Assembly: GCA_003514305.1 (NCBI GenBank)
Contig: DORE01000163.1
Span: 1-27,502 of the forward strand
Direction of reading: 5' to 3'
Origin: Gammaproteobacteria bacterium
Lineage (GTDB): Bacteria > Pseudomonadota > Gammaproteobacteria > Pseudomonadales > Pseudohongiellaceae
DNA length: 27,502 bases
The position numbers and the translations under genes are program-made. The notes beneath the pieces are model-generated. The model was not told where the DNA came from, did not search any database, and saw nothing but the letters and a program-made list of their open reading frames with translations. Shown here piece after piece: positions 9,446-16,931 of the stretch (positions are counted from its first letter, which is position 1; every line of letters starts with the position of its first letter).

Positions 9446-9480
9446 AGTGGCTTAAGTCCCCGTGATTAGGTCTAGCCACT
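9446..9480. promoter_or_regulatory. Inverted repeat upstream of propeller 3
   Basis: AGTGGCT (9446-9452) and AGCCACT (9474-9480) are perfect inverted arms 21 bases apart, ending 21 bases before the ATG of propeller gene 3. A TTGACT at 9434-9439 just upstream resembles a -35, but no good -10 lies at the right distance. The arms could be an operator or a 5'-leader hairpin; the sequence does not decide between them. Confidence 0.35.
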
Positions 9481-9501
9481 CGCTAACGACGGAGTCTCAT
9501 A

Positions 9502-12500
9502 ATGAGGTTTGCCATACATTTTACGATGTCAGGTGCATCGCAATCCATTCGCTCTTGTAACAGCCTTATCTTTTTCCTGATTACCCTGCTATCAAACAGT
9601 TCAGGATGGGCGCAAGATGCGGAAGAGGCTGCTGCCAATCCACTCGCTAGCCTGTCGCTCCGCAATATCGGGCCCGCATATCCATCTGGTCGCATCTCGG
9701 ATTTCGCCTTTATCGGCGGGGGCGATAATCACTATCTGGTGGCCACCAGCTCAGGCGGTTTGTGGGAGACCCGCAATCGCGGTACTACCTGGACGCCGCT
9801 GTTTGACGGCCAGAGCTCTTATGGACTGGGCGTGGTTGAAGTGGGGCCTGCTGATCAGAACATCATCTGGGTTGGTTCGGGCGAGAATAACGCTCAGCGT
9901 TCGGTGGCGTATGGCGACGGTGTCTACAAGTCCATTGACGGTGGCAGAACCTGGGAGAACATGGGGCTGGCGGATTCGGGTCATATAAGCCAGCTCTGGA
10001 TTAATCCAAAGAATGAAGACCACGTGCTGGTTGCGGCCCAGGGGCCACTCTGGAACTCAGGAGGTGATCGCGGACTCTATCGCTCAGAGGACGGGGGGGA
10101 GACCTGGGAACAGATTCTCGCCATCGATGAGCACACCGGCATCAACGAATTTGTGGTACACCCGGATAATCCTGACCTGATCTTGGCTTCCAGCTATCAG
10201 CGTCGGCGTCATGTATGGACTCTGATCAATGGAGGCTCAGGTTCCGGCATTCATCGCAGCCTGGATGGCGGTGCGACCTGGAATGAAATCAGCGCTGGCT
10301 TGCCCAAAGACGATATGGGACGTATCGGCCTGGCCATGTCGCCGGCGGCGCCCAATACCTTGTACAGCATCATCGAAGCGAGTGAAGAAGAGCAAGGCGT
10401 GTACCGATCCACCGACTTTGGTCAGCACTGGGAAAAGCGTTCGAACCATATGACCACGAGCCCGCAATATTACAATGAAATCGTCGCCGACCCGCACAAT
10501 CCTGAGCGGCTCTATTCATTGGACACCTATACTTGGGTGTCTGAAGACGGGGGTAGCTCGTTTCAACGTCTTTCCGCCGACCATCGTCATTCCGATGACC
10601 ATGCACTGTGGATTGACCCTGACTTTACCGACCATCTCCTGATTGGTGGGGACGGCGGTATCTATGAGAGCTGGGACCAGGGCCAGACCTGGGCACATGT
10701 GGACAATCTGCCCATTGTGCAGTTTTACCGTATTCAACCGGATAACGACGAGCCCTTCTATAATGTCTGTGGCGGCACTCAGGACAACAATTCCCTCTGT
10801 GGTCCATCACGCACCACAGTGACCCATGGCATTACCAACTCCGATTGGAAAATCATCCTGGGCGGTGATGGCTACAAGCCGCAAATTGATCCAGAAGACC
10901 CAAATATAATTTACACGCAATACCAGTATGGAGGTCTGGCTCGCTATGACCGACGCACCCAGGAGCGGCTTTACATCACGCCGAGACCTCCAAGTGGAGA
11001 AAACGACTACAAGTGGAATTGGAACGCACCATTATTAATCAGCCCGCACAACCGGGAGCGAATTTTTTATGCGGCTGAAAGAGTGTTTCAGTCTGATGAT
11101 CGCGGCAACAGCTGGCGCATCATTAGCCCCGACTTGTCGCGGCAATTGGATCGCAACCAGTTGGAAGTGATGGGCCGCGTCTGGAGTGTAGATGCGATTG
11201 CTAAGAATGACTCCACTTCAATGTATGGCAGCGTAGTCGGTTTGAGCGAAAGCCCACTGCAGGCAGGGCTGATTTTTGCTGGTACCGATGATGGTGTCAT
11301 CAGCGTGACCGAAGATGGTGGCGGGAGCTGGCGTTCAGTGGACTCTTTCCGTGGTGTGCCCGATATGTCTCTGGTGGAAGACCTAATTGCCTCTGTTCAC
11401 AGCGCTGACGTGGCCTATGCGGTGTTTGACAACCACAAGCAGGGAGACTACAAGCCTTACCTGTATAAGACGACTGACCGCGGCAATAGCTGGCGCAGCA
11501 TTACGGGTAATCTGCCTGAGCGTGGGTCTGTGCACACCGTCGCTGAAGACCATGTTGATCCGAACCTGTTGTTTGCCGGCACCGAATTTGGATTGTTCTT
11601 TACTCAGGATGGAGGCGCGAGCTGGCACTCATTGAAGTCCAATTTTCCGACTATCGCCGTGCGCGATCTGGAGATCCAACGGCGCGAAAACGACCTTGTA
11701 GTTGGAACATTTGGTCGAGGCGTATACGTTCTGGACGATTACACGCCGCTGCGAACCACAGCGGAAAGTCTCTCCGATAGAGAAGCCTATCTATTTGCTG
11801 TGAAGGACACTTGGCTTTATATACAGGGCGATCTCTGGGGCGGTGGAGGTGAGCCGCAGGCGAACAACGGCGATGATTTTTATTTCGCCGAGAATCCGGA
11901 CTATGGAGCAGTGTTCACTTACTACCTGCGTGATGGCTTGCAGACTCTGCGAGAACAACGCCGCGCTGACGAGATAGAAGCAGAGGAGGCTGGCGACGAT
12001 ACGCCATACCCGGAGTGGGGTTCCTTGCGAATGGAAGATCAGGAACAGGATCCAGAGATCCTGCTAACTGTGACCGACTCTAGCGGCAACGTGGTACGTC
12101 GGGTGAGCGGATCACATGCCAAAGGCTTGCACCGTGTAAGCTGGAACTTGCGGCTTGAGCACCCGGACCCGGTCTCTCTCAACGGCAGTGACAACAATAA
12201 TCGCCGTGGTCCAATCGCGTTGCCTGGCGAGTATATCGTGCACCTCAGCAAGAAAGTAGATGGCGAGCTGACTGCACTCGGCGAGCCTCAGACATTTATT
12301 CTTAAGCCGCTGCCTTTGAGCCCCGAGGTTACTGATGACAGGCCGGCCTTACTGGCGTTTCAGCAGCAAACCAGTGACTTGATTCGTGCTGCCTCGGGCA
12401 CTACCCGGTTTGTTGCAGAGTTACGCACGCGCCTGCAGTATTTTGAAGGCGCGTTGGATCGAACGCCGGCATCCACTGACGCAATGCGAGCTGAGCTCTC

Positions 12501-12810
12501 GGGACTGTTCAACCGCCTGGATGGAGTGGAAGTGGCCTTGAACGGAGACAGGACTGTCGCCAGTCGCAATGAGCCGACTCCCATGTCCATCAACGCCAGG
12601 CTCAATTCGATCCGTTCCTCTAGCTGGCAATCGCAAGCACCGGTAGCGCCAGTGCATGCCGACTCTTTCGCAGTCGCTGAAGCCGAGTTTGCCGAAGTGC
12701 TAGACCAACTCCGCAATATAGAGGTATCTGTCAATCAGTTCGAGTCCGATCTTGACGAGTTAGGTGCGCCCTGGACTCCTGGACGTCTACCCGGCTGGGA
12801 ACCAAACTAA
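9502..12810 (+). CDS. Secreted VPS10/BNR-repeat propeller protein 3
   Basis: This is the third and most divergent sortilin/VPS10-like Asp-box protein, 1102 aa. The ATG follows a GGAG by eight bases. A signal peptide with a long n-region ends near SSGWA|QDAEEAA. Eleven Asp boxes run from about residue 89 to 708, including KSIDGGRTW, RSEDGGETW, VTEDGGGSW and FTQDGGASW. The propeller start reads LRNIGPAYPSGR where proteins 1 and 2 have IGP.RGGR, and NLPIVQFYRI...GGTQDNNSL replaces the FNQPTA block. Two cysteines flank that block (NVCGGTQDNNSLC) and could form a disulfide in the periplasm. The C-terminal region has an acidic insertion (DEIEAEEAGDDTPYPEW), a beta-sandwich, and a helical tail. It probably arose by an older duplication than proteins 1 and 2. 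Its ligand and activity are unknown. Confidence 0.9.
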   Translation: MRFAIHFTMSGASQSIRSCNSLIFFLITLLSNSSGWAQDAEEAAANPLASLSLRNIGPAYPSGRISDFAFIGGGDNHYLVATSSGGLWETRNRGTTWTPLFDGQSSYGLGVVEVGPADQNIIWVGSGENNAQRSVAYGDGVYKSIDGGRTWENMGLADSGHISQLWINPKNEDHVLVAAQGPLWNSGGDRGLYRSEDGGETWEQILAIDEHTGINEFVVHPDNPDLILASSYQRRRHVWTLINGGSGSGIHRSLDGGATWNEISAGLPKDDMGRIGLAMSPAAPNTLYSIIEASEEEQGVYRSTDFGQHWEKRSNHMTTSPQYYNEIVADPHNPERLYSLDTYTWVSEDGGSSFQRLSADHRHSDDHALWIDPDFTDHLLIGGDGGIYESWDQGQTWAHVDNLPIVQFYRIQPDNDEPFYNVCGGTQDNNSLCGPSRTTVTHGITNSDWKIILGGDGYKPQIDPEDPNIIYTQYQYGGLARYDRRTQERLYITPRPPSGENDYKWNWNAPLLISPHNRERIFYAAERVFQSDDRGNSWRIISPDLSRQLDRNQLEVMGRVWSVDAIAKNDSTSMYGSVVGLSESPLQAGLIFAGTDDGVISVTEDGGGSWRSVDSFRGVPDMSLVEDLIASVHSADVAYAVFDNHKQGDYKPYLYKTTDRGNSWRSITGNLPERGSVHTVAEDHVDPNLLFAGTEFGLFFTQDGGASWHSLKSNFPTIAVRDLEIQRRENDLVVGTFGRGVYVLDDYTPLRTTAESLSDREAYLFAVKDTWLYIQGDLWGGGGEPQANNGDDFYFAENPDYGAVFTYYLRDGLQTLREQRRADEIEAEEAGDDTPYPEWGSLRMEDQEQDPEILLTVTDSSGNVVRRVSGSHAKGLHRVSWNLRLEHPDPVSLNGSDNNNRRGPIALPGEYIVHLSKKVDGELTALGEPQTFILKPLPLSPEVTDDRPALLAFQQQTSDLIRAASGTTRFVAELRTRLQYFEGALDRTPASTDAMRAELSGLFNRLDGVEVALNGDRTVASRNEPTPMSINARLNSIRSSSWQSQAPVAPVHADSFAVAEAEFAEVLDQLRNIEVSVNQFESDLDELGAPWTPGRLPGWEPN

Positions 12811-12845
12811 CCGAGGTCCATCGAAGGCAACACCTTTCTCCAAAT

Positions 12846-13114
12846 CTATGGTGGGGCTTTCGGTTGCAGACCAACGCAGATATACAATATTGGCTCCCGA
12901 AATGGTGTCATTTCCAGGTCGGGAATTACTTCAATTGAATTCAAACTGATAAGCACGTCACTGTCAGAACTTGGTTCAATTTTTTGTGTGCCATCGGGAA
13001 GAGAAGTCCGTCAATCTGGTCGCTTTCATCAGCGCCGAATAAGTGCTCATCAGCAACGCTTACAAGTTTTATTATCTGAAGAATCAGTATCAGTTTAACG
13101 GAGTGAACATCTGC
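12846..13114 (-). pseudogene. Possible decayed ORF with a frameshift
   Basis: This gap of about 410 bases holds no intact gene. On the - strand one frame from about 13114 to 12995 is open (DVHSVKLILILQII, then ADEHLFGADESDQIDG). A second frame, one base-shift away, stays open from about 13010 to a TAG at 12846 (DGTQKIEPSSDSDV, SIEVIPDLEMTPFREPILY, CVGLQPKAPP). Joined across the shift near 13000 they read like one protein of about 88 residues. There is no start codon with a ribosome-binding site and the family is not recognised. A chance open frame or a decayed repeat is equally possible. Confidence 0.25.
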
Positions 13115-13220
13115 TTAAATATCTTTTTCTGATTAGTCGTCGCTGCTCATATCTAAATTCGTCTCTCTGATGTTCTACATCGGAAGCCTTAATGAGACAC
13201 ACAGCAACTTGTGAACATAC

Positions 13221-14300
13221 TCAGCCAATCTTCCGATTAAGCCATTCAATGATGACTCGATTCACCTCGTCAGGCTTCTCCTGCTGAGTCCAATGTCCAC
13301 TATCCATGACCGTATATTTTTCCAGGTCAGAAATAAAGTCCTCCATACCGTTGGCAGATGACGGCGGCAGGATTACATCGTTCTCGGCACCAATATACAA
13401 ACTCGGCACCTCAATGCGGGTCGCCGCTTTAGCCATGATCGGGCCCATGCGAGGTATCGCGCGATACCAATTAAGCCCGCCAGTAAAGCCAGTAGATTCA
13501 TAGGTATCTACGAAGTACTGCATGACCTCGTCTGGCAGGAAAGGGTCACCGGGTGGGTCTTCACGCTGCACCATCGCCAGCAGGTTCATCTGCCTCTCCG
13601 CTGAGTCTTCAGGTAAGCTGCGAAAAGTCTCAGCATCCCAGATGCCACCGCGGCTCAGAAAGAAATCGAACGATTTGCGCACATCTACTTCAATCACCGC
13701 TTCCGCTTGGCCAGGAGGCAGGAAGGTTAATACGTAGTAGTTCGGTGTCATAATAATGTCATTCTGTTGGACATCATCGGCAGGTGGCAGGTTCGCGGGT
13801 CTGCTCGCAGAGGTGTTCAGCCCGATGATGCCAAGGCAACGATCCGGGTGAAGCATAGCCATGGCCCATACGACAGCGCCGCCCCAGTCGTGGCCTACAA
13901 ATACAGCCTGATCAATATCCTTGGCATCCATCATGCCAATCAGATCATCGCAGAATATACCTATATCGTATTGCATAGGGTCTTGCGGACCGCCAGTCAT
14001 ACCGTAGCCGCGCTGGTCAGGCGCGATGGCGTGGTAGCCGGCATCCGATATTGCGCGAAGCTGATCACGCCAGCTGAAAGCCAGTTCTGGAAAACCGTGA
14101 CAGAAAATTACGGCGGGGCCTGAACCCTGCTCGTATACCGCCATATTAATGCCATTGGTAGGCACTATCGAAGGCTCAGGCATACCCGGCGCAGGGTTTA
14201 CACCTTGGGTCTGGGCGTTGCTCAGAGGAAAGGGGGTAAGGGTCGAACCAACGGCCATTGCCATAGAAGAATTGAGGAATTGACGGCGATTAATTGACAT
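13221..14300 (-). CDS. Exported epoxide-hydrolase-like alpha/beta hydrolase
   Basis: This 359-aa alpha/beta-fold hydrolase resembles the epoxide hydrolase group, which opens epoxides through an Asp nucleophile. Visible motifs are the oxyanion-hole HGFPE (residues 68-72), DQRGYG (95-100), the nucleophile elbow VGHDWGG with Asp138, a late acidic residue in AENDVILPP, and the C-terminal His in SGHWTQQEKP. NWYRAI in the lid supplies a candidate ring-opening Tyr. The N-terminus carries a Tat-like signal, NRRQFLNSSMAMAVGS, with possible cleavage near SNA|Q, so folded export to the periplasm is likely. The ATG at 14300 was chosen because it places this signal at the N-terminus and has an AGGA about nine bases upstream; a longer TTG reading from 14396 adds no conserved sequence. 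It is divergent from the PLP enzyme gene next to it. Haloalkane dehalogenase is an alternative within the same fold. Confidence 0.87.
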   Translation of the reverse strand: MSINRRQFLNSSMAMAVGSTLTPFPLSNAQTQGVNPAPGMPEPSIVPTNGINMAVYEQGSGPAVIFCHGFPELAFSWRDQLRAISDAGYHAIAPDQRGYGMTGGPQDPMQYDIGIFCDDLIGMMDAKDIDQAVFVGHDWGGAVVWAMAMLHPDRCLGIIGLNTSASRPANLPPADDVQQNDIIMTPNYYVLTFLPPGQAEAVIEVDVRKSFDFFLSRGGIWDAETFRSLPEDSAERQMNLLAMVQREDPPGDPFLPDEVMQYFVDTYESTGFTGGLNWYRAIPRMGPIMAKAATRIEVPSLYIGAENDVILPPSSANGMEDFISDLEKYTVMDSGHWTQQEKPDEVNRVIIEWLNRKIG

Positions 14301-14410
14301 AGCACAATCCTGATCTGCACTTGAACCAAAGACTAACCATTTTTTGAGAGGAATTGGAGAGGAAATCGTCTTTTTTCTCAAGTCGTCTCGCGCCAAACGG
14401 GCTGGTTCCC
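14301..14410. promoter_or_regulatory. Divergent promoter region, hydrolase / oxoamine synthase
   Basis: These 110 bases separate two divergent genes and should contain both promoters. An imperfect tandem copy of GAGAGGAA occurs near 14347-14366. No strong -35/-10 pair was identified by eye. Confidence 0.35.
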
Positions 14411-15529
14411 ATGAAAAATACGCAAAAACAAATTCTTGACGGGCGGGAACTGCGCGGTGGAGGGAATGCGAGGTTGCTAATTGACGGCGTGCCGTTCTTA
14501 AATTTTTCAGGCTGTAACTACCTTGCGCTGACCGACAAATTAGAGCTGCGTTCAGCTGCCCAGAATGTTTTGAACGATGGAGCGGGATTCTCTCGATATT
14601 TGGTGGATGCCTATGGTGGGTATGACCCTTACTTTAAGGCAGTTGAAGAGGAGGCCGCTACATTCTTTGGAACCGAGGCTGCGGTGTATTTACCTTCTGG
14701 CTATCTTATAGGCGCGGCAGGGTTTGCGGCCGCAGAGCCCGATTACGATGTAGTTCTACTAGATGAGAATGCTCACTGGTGTCTTGTGGATGCGGCCAAG
14801 TTGACGTGCAAACCGTTACGATATTTTGCTCATCGATCGGCAGAATCACTCAGAGCAGAAATTGATACACTGTCGTCAGGTCAGCGCCCGCTGGTAGTCA
14901 CTGATGGTGCGTTTGCGACAACAGGTGCCTTGCCGCCACTTGACGAGTACGCAGATCTTTTAGAGCGCGTCGATGGCAGGTTGTTGGTAGACGAGTCTCA
15001 TTCTGGAGGCGTTGTTGGGGAGACGGGAAGAGGCTCCGTCCAGCACTTTGGCGTTGAGCATATAGCGCATGTCGGTGTCACACTGAGTAAGGCATTTTGT
15101 GGGCAAGGTGCTGTTTATGTCGGTTCAGAAGCAGAGGTTTCGCGAGCTGTTGCATCGAAGCCTGTCAGAGGGTCCAATTCGGGAACTCCTTTGTCAGCGA
15201 GCGTTTGTGCAGCAGCCTTAAAATTGGTTCGTAAGAATCCAGGTCTCTGTGAAGGCATCAGAGAGTCGGCAAACTACTTACGCAACAAATTGAGAGCGTT
15301 AGGTCTTGCGGTGCCGGAGACACCGGCGCCGATAGTGTCATTCAGTCATGCTGGTTTTTCGGAAATGCGCAATATTCAAGAACATTTGTTCTATGAGGGA
15401 ATGTATGTTTTACACTCGAATTACATAGCTTCAGGTCCCGGAGGCGTTATTCGACTTAGCATATTTGCTGACCATTCAGTTGAAGACTTGGACCGAGTCA
15501 CAGCTGCGATTGGTGCTGCGCTGCCATAG
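14411..15529 (+). CDS. Alpha-oxoamine synthase-like PLP enzyme
   Basis: This 372-aa fold-type I PLP enzyme belongs to the alpha-oxoamine synthase group (8-amino-7-oxononanoate synthase, 2-amino-3-ketobutyrate CoA ligase, 5-aminolevulinate and serine palmitoyl synthases), which condense an amino acid with an acyl thioester. The substrate-binding start FLNFSGCNYLAL matches the family N-Y-L block. His122 in ENAHW is the likely PLP-stacking residue, D194-E-S-H197 corresponds to the D-x-A-H cofactor motif, and Lys227 in TLSKAF should form the Schiff base. The ATG at 14411 aligns with family starts; a TTG reading from 14354 adds 19 unconserved residues. The C-terminal domain is complete. No biotin, threonine or lipid-synthesis gene lies nearby, so the substrate cannot be assigned. 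Biotin-type KAPA synthase is one possibility and a secondary-metabolite or lipid role another. Confidence 0.85.
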   Translation: MKNTQKQILDGRELRGGGNARLLIDGVPFLNFSGCNYLALTDKLELRSAAQNVLNDGAGFSRYLVDAYGGYDPYFKAVEEEAATFFGTEAAVYLPSGYLIGAAGFAAAEPDYDVVLLDENAHWCLVDAAKLTCKPLRYFAHRSAESLRAEIDTLSSGQRPLVVTDGAFATTGALPPLDEYADLLERVDGRLLVDESHSGGVVGETGRGSVQHFGVEHIAHVGVTLSKAFCGQGAVYVGSEAEVSRAVASKPVRGSNSGTPLSASVCAAALKLVRKNPGLCEGIRESANYLRNKLRALGLAVPETPAPIVSFSHAGFSEMRNIQEHLFYEGMYVLHSNYIASGPGGVIRLSIFADHSVEDLDRVTAAIGAALP

Positions 15530-15552
15530 AAAATGTGGGAGAGTTTGGGTGA

Positions 15553-15587
15553 GCGCCAGACGATAAAGGTGTTTATATTATCGGCGC
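15553..15587. other. Stem-loop after oxoamine synthase gene
   Basis: GCGC (15553-15556) and CGATAA (15561-15566) pair with TTATCG (15578-15583) and GCGC (15584-15587), giving ten pairs with a four-base one-sided bulge and an 11-base loop. It sits about 25 bases after the stop codon of the PLP enzyme. It is a possible transcript end, without a T run. Confidence 0.4.
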
Positions 15588-15682
15588 AACCCACACAAAC
15601 GGTGTGAGTAGGTCGAACAGGATTTTTACCCCGCCAGCCACGTTCGGAGGGTGATGTTGATAATGCGGTTTGAGTACAGCAA

Positions 15683-15713
15683 GTGCGGAGCAGCCTTGAT
15701 GGCTGGACCGCAC
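15683..15713 (-). terminator. Hairpin just downstream of the cold-shock gene
   Basis: On the - strand, 13 bases after the cold-shock stop codon, GTGCGG and CAGCC pair with GGCTG and CCGCAC around a five-base loop, separated by a symmetrical 2x2 internal loop. Eleven mostly G-C pairs at this distance suggest a terminator or a 3' stabilising structure. The following sequence (CTTGCTGT) is only weakly T-rich. Confidence 0.5.
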
Positions 15714-15726
15714 CACTATTCGTCAC

Positions 15727-15936
15727 CTACAAAACAGTAATATTCTCTGCCTGCGGCCCTTTCTGACCAGTCGTGACGTCAAATTCAACTTTTTGACCAT
15801 CGGCGAGGGTTTTAAAGCCGCCAGCGTTTATTGCGCTGTAATGTGCAAATACGTCGGGGCCTCCTTCTCTCTCGATAAAACCAAAACCTTTAGATTCATT
15901 GAACCACTTTACGGTTCCTGTAATTCTTTCTGACAT
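15727..15936 (-). CDS. CspA-family cold-shock protein
   Basis: This is a 69-aa single cold-shock domain that binds single-stranded RNA/DNA and acts as an RNA chaperone in the cytoplasm. It has the N-terminal GTVKWFNESKGFGFI with RNP1 (KGFGFI), RNP2 as VFAHYSAI (usually VFVHxSAI, so Ala replaces Val), and the closing GPQAENITVL. Length is normal for the family. The start at 15936 (MSERITGTVKW) has a TGGAA upstream; the longer in-frame reading adds an unrelated sequence from the leader. A good sigma70-type promoter lies about 150 bases upstream, so the mRNA has the long leader typical of cold-inducible csp genes. Whether this copy is cold-induced or constitutive is not known. Confidence 0.95.
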   Translation of the reverse strand: MSERITGTVKWFNESKGFGFIEREGGPDVFAHYSAINAGGFKTLADGQKVEFDVTTGQKGPQAENITVL

Positions 15937-16085
15937 TATAATTTTCCAATAAATGATACAAAGCCTACGCCTCAAAGTGAGGGCGGACGGGATGCTAAAA
16001 CTTGCGATTTACTTAGAGGCTACAGAACGAGGTAATACTAAGAAGACTTCGATGAGGACTTTAAATAGTGTTCGTTAATTAAAGC
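15937..16085 (-). promoter_or_regulatory. Long 5' leader of the cold-shock gene
   Basis: If transcription starts 6-8 bases after the -10 at 16092-16097, the untranslated leader is about 149 nt, close to the 159-nt leader of E. coli cspA, which folds differently in the cold. A hairpin near the start codon pairs CGCCTCA (15968-15974) with TGAGGGCG (15978-15985) with one bulge. No clear match to the E. coli cold box was seen. Confidence 0.5.
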
Positions 16086-16091
16086 CCCGGC

Positions 16092-16120
16092 ACAATAATC
16101 GCGTAAAATTAATTTGTCAA
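16092..16120 (-). promoter_or_regulatory. Sigma70-type promoter for the cold-shock gene
   Basis: On the - strand there is a perfect -35 TTGACA (16120-16115), exactly 17 bases, then a -10 TATTGT (16097-16092). It is correctly oriented for the cold-shock gene and is the best promoter seen in the window. Confidence 0.7.
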
Positions 16121-16513
16121 CGTATTTTTTGAATAAATGTAGTGCTTAAGCCCAGTGGAAAACTATGTATATACATTTTACACGTGGGTATTGTCAGAGA
16201 AACTGGGTGTGCGTCTTTGGCTAGCTTGGTACTAGTGATAGCTACCGTCATACGACTTGTTAAGGATACGAGAAAATCTAACCAGTACCGGTTGGGTTTC
16301 GACTGTAATATTTCACTAAGTTCTCCAAATTTTGATAAGCGCTGGTTGTCCAACAAAGATGTTGGTTGAAAAGATCTGTTATTCGATAAATCATTGACAA
16401 CGCCCTCTAGATTTAGAAATCTAGAGAAGGAGTGCGCAATAATCGTTGTGAGAATGCTCAAACTGAAAACTGCGATTATAAAATGAAAGTCAATGCTTAA
16501 TGTGAGGTGTTCC
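16121..16513. promoter_or_regulatory. Gap upstream of the 116-aa gene, with operator-like palindrome
   Basis: No convincing gene was found here. The notable feature is a perfect inverted repeat at 16405-16426: CTCTAGATTT, then AG, then AAATCTAGAG. It begins five bases after a consensus-like TTGACA at 16394-16399, so it would cover the spacer and -10 of a + strand promoter, the usual place for a repressor site. A GATTATAAAAT near 16474 is another possible -10. The ribosome-binding site GTGAGGTG lies at 16501-16508. Confidence 0.4.
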
Positions 16514-16864
16514 ATGGATTTAATAGCTGAGTCAGAAATGAATGTAACAAGTGTGATTCCGATGGAAGGAGGTTCCACCCTTGTATCTGAGGGAAACGTG
16601 GGAAAATATGGCAAGGTTTTTGCGAGCCACAATCTATATTCGAATAGTTCTGTCAAAAATGCTGGCAACTTTGATGGCGAGGCACGAGCATTAATGGAAG
16701 ACGGTACTGCTGTTGGAGCAAGCCTACAAGGTGTCTGGAAAAGGGACGGCGCAAAGATAACTATAAACTCCCTCGATGATGCATCCAATGGCGATCAGAA
16801 CTACGCGGTGATAGAAGTCGACATGATCGAAATGAAAAGTAAGGTGAAGGTGTACGCTATTTAA
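16514..16864 (+). CDS. Hypothetical small beta-rich protein
   Basis: This is a 116-aa protein without signal peptide or membrane segment. The ATG at 16514 is preceded by GAGGTG at a spacing of about five bases, better than the longer reading from 16493. Alternating hydrophobic and polar stretches (GKVFASHNLYSNSS, NFDGEARALMEDGT, GASLQGVWKRDGAKITINS, YAVIEVDMIEMKSKVKV) suggest a small beta-barrel or sandwich. The pattern faintly recalls DUF3224 or allene-oxide-cyclase-like barrels, but I do not recognise the family. It stands alone on the + strand, with a palindromic operator-like site upstream and a stem-loop just downstream, so it is probably a monocistronic regulated gene. Confidence 0.6.
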   Translation: MDLIAESEMNVTSVIPMEGGSTLVSEGNVGKYGKVFASHNLYSNSSVKNAGNFDGEARALMEDGTAVGASLQGVWKRDGAKITINSLDDASNGDQNYAVIEVDMIEMKSKVKVYAI

Positions 16865-16885
16865 ACAAACTGTGAAAACCAGAGT

Positions 16886-16931
16886 TAGCAAACACCGACT
16901 CTGATTCGCCGAATTGTCTGTGTGTTTGCTA
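16886..16931 (+). terminator. Stem-loop after the 116-aa gene
   Basis: TAGCAAACAC (16886-16895) and GTGTTTGCTA (16922-16931) are perfect 10-base inverted arms with a 26-base loop. The loop contains a smaller dyad, ATTCG-C-CGAAT. The structure starts 22 bases after the stop codon and is a plausible transcript end, but no T tract follows. Confidence 0.4.

Noticed and set aside
820..12810. Calling the three propellers sialidases or exo-glycosidases because of their Asp boxes
   Set aside because: Asp boxes are a fold signature, not a catalytic one. No arginine-triad or other catalytic set could be identified by eye.
15421..15726. In-frame 101-codon continuation after the cold-shock stop codon, suggesting readthrough or a fused C-terminal domain
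   Set aside because: It runs antisense to the end of the PLP enzyme gene, contains the terminator-like hairpin, and has no domain-like features. A typical CspA ends at the TAG.
16117..16515. A - strand open frame of about 132 codons with one hydrophobic segment, starting on the same CCATGG as the 116-aa gene
   Set aside because: It has no ribosome-binding site, overlaps the palindrome, and ends inside the cold-shock promoter. The + strand gene at the shared ATG has a proper Shine-Dalgarno. Its length is somewhat unusual for chance, so it is recorded here.
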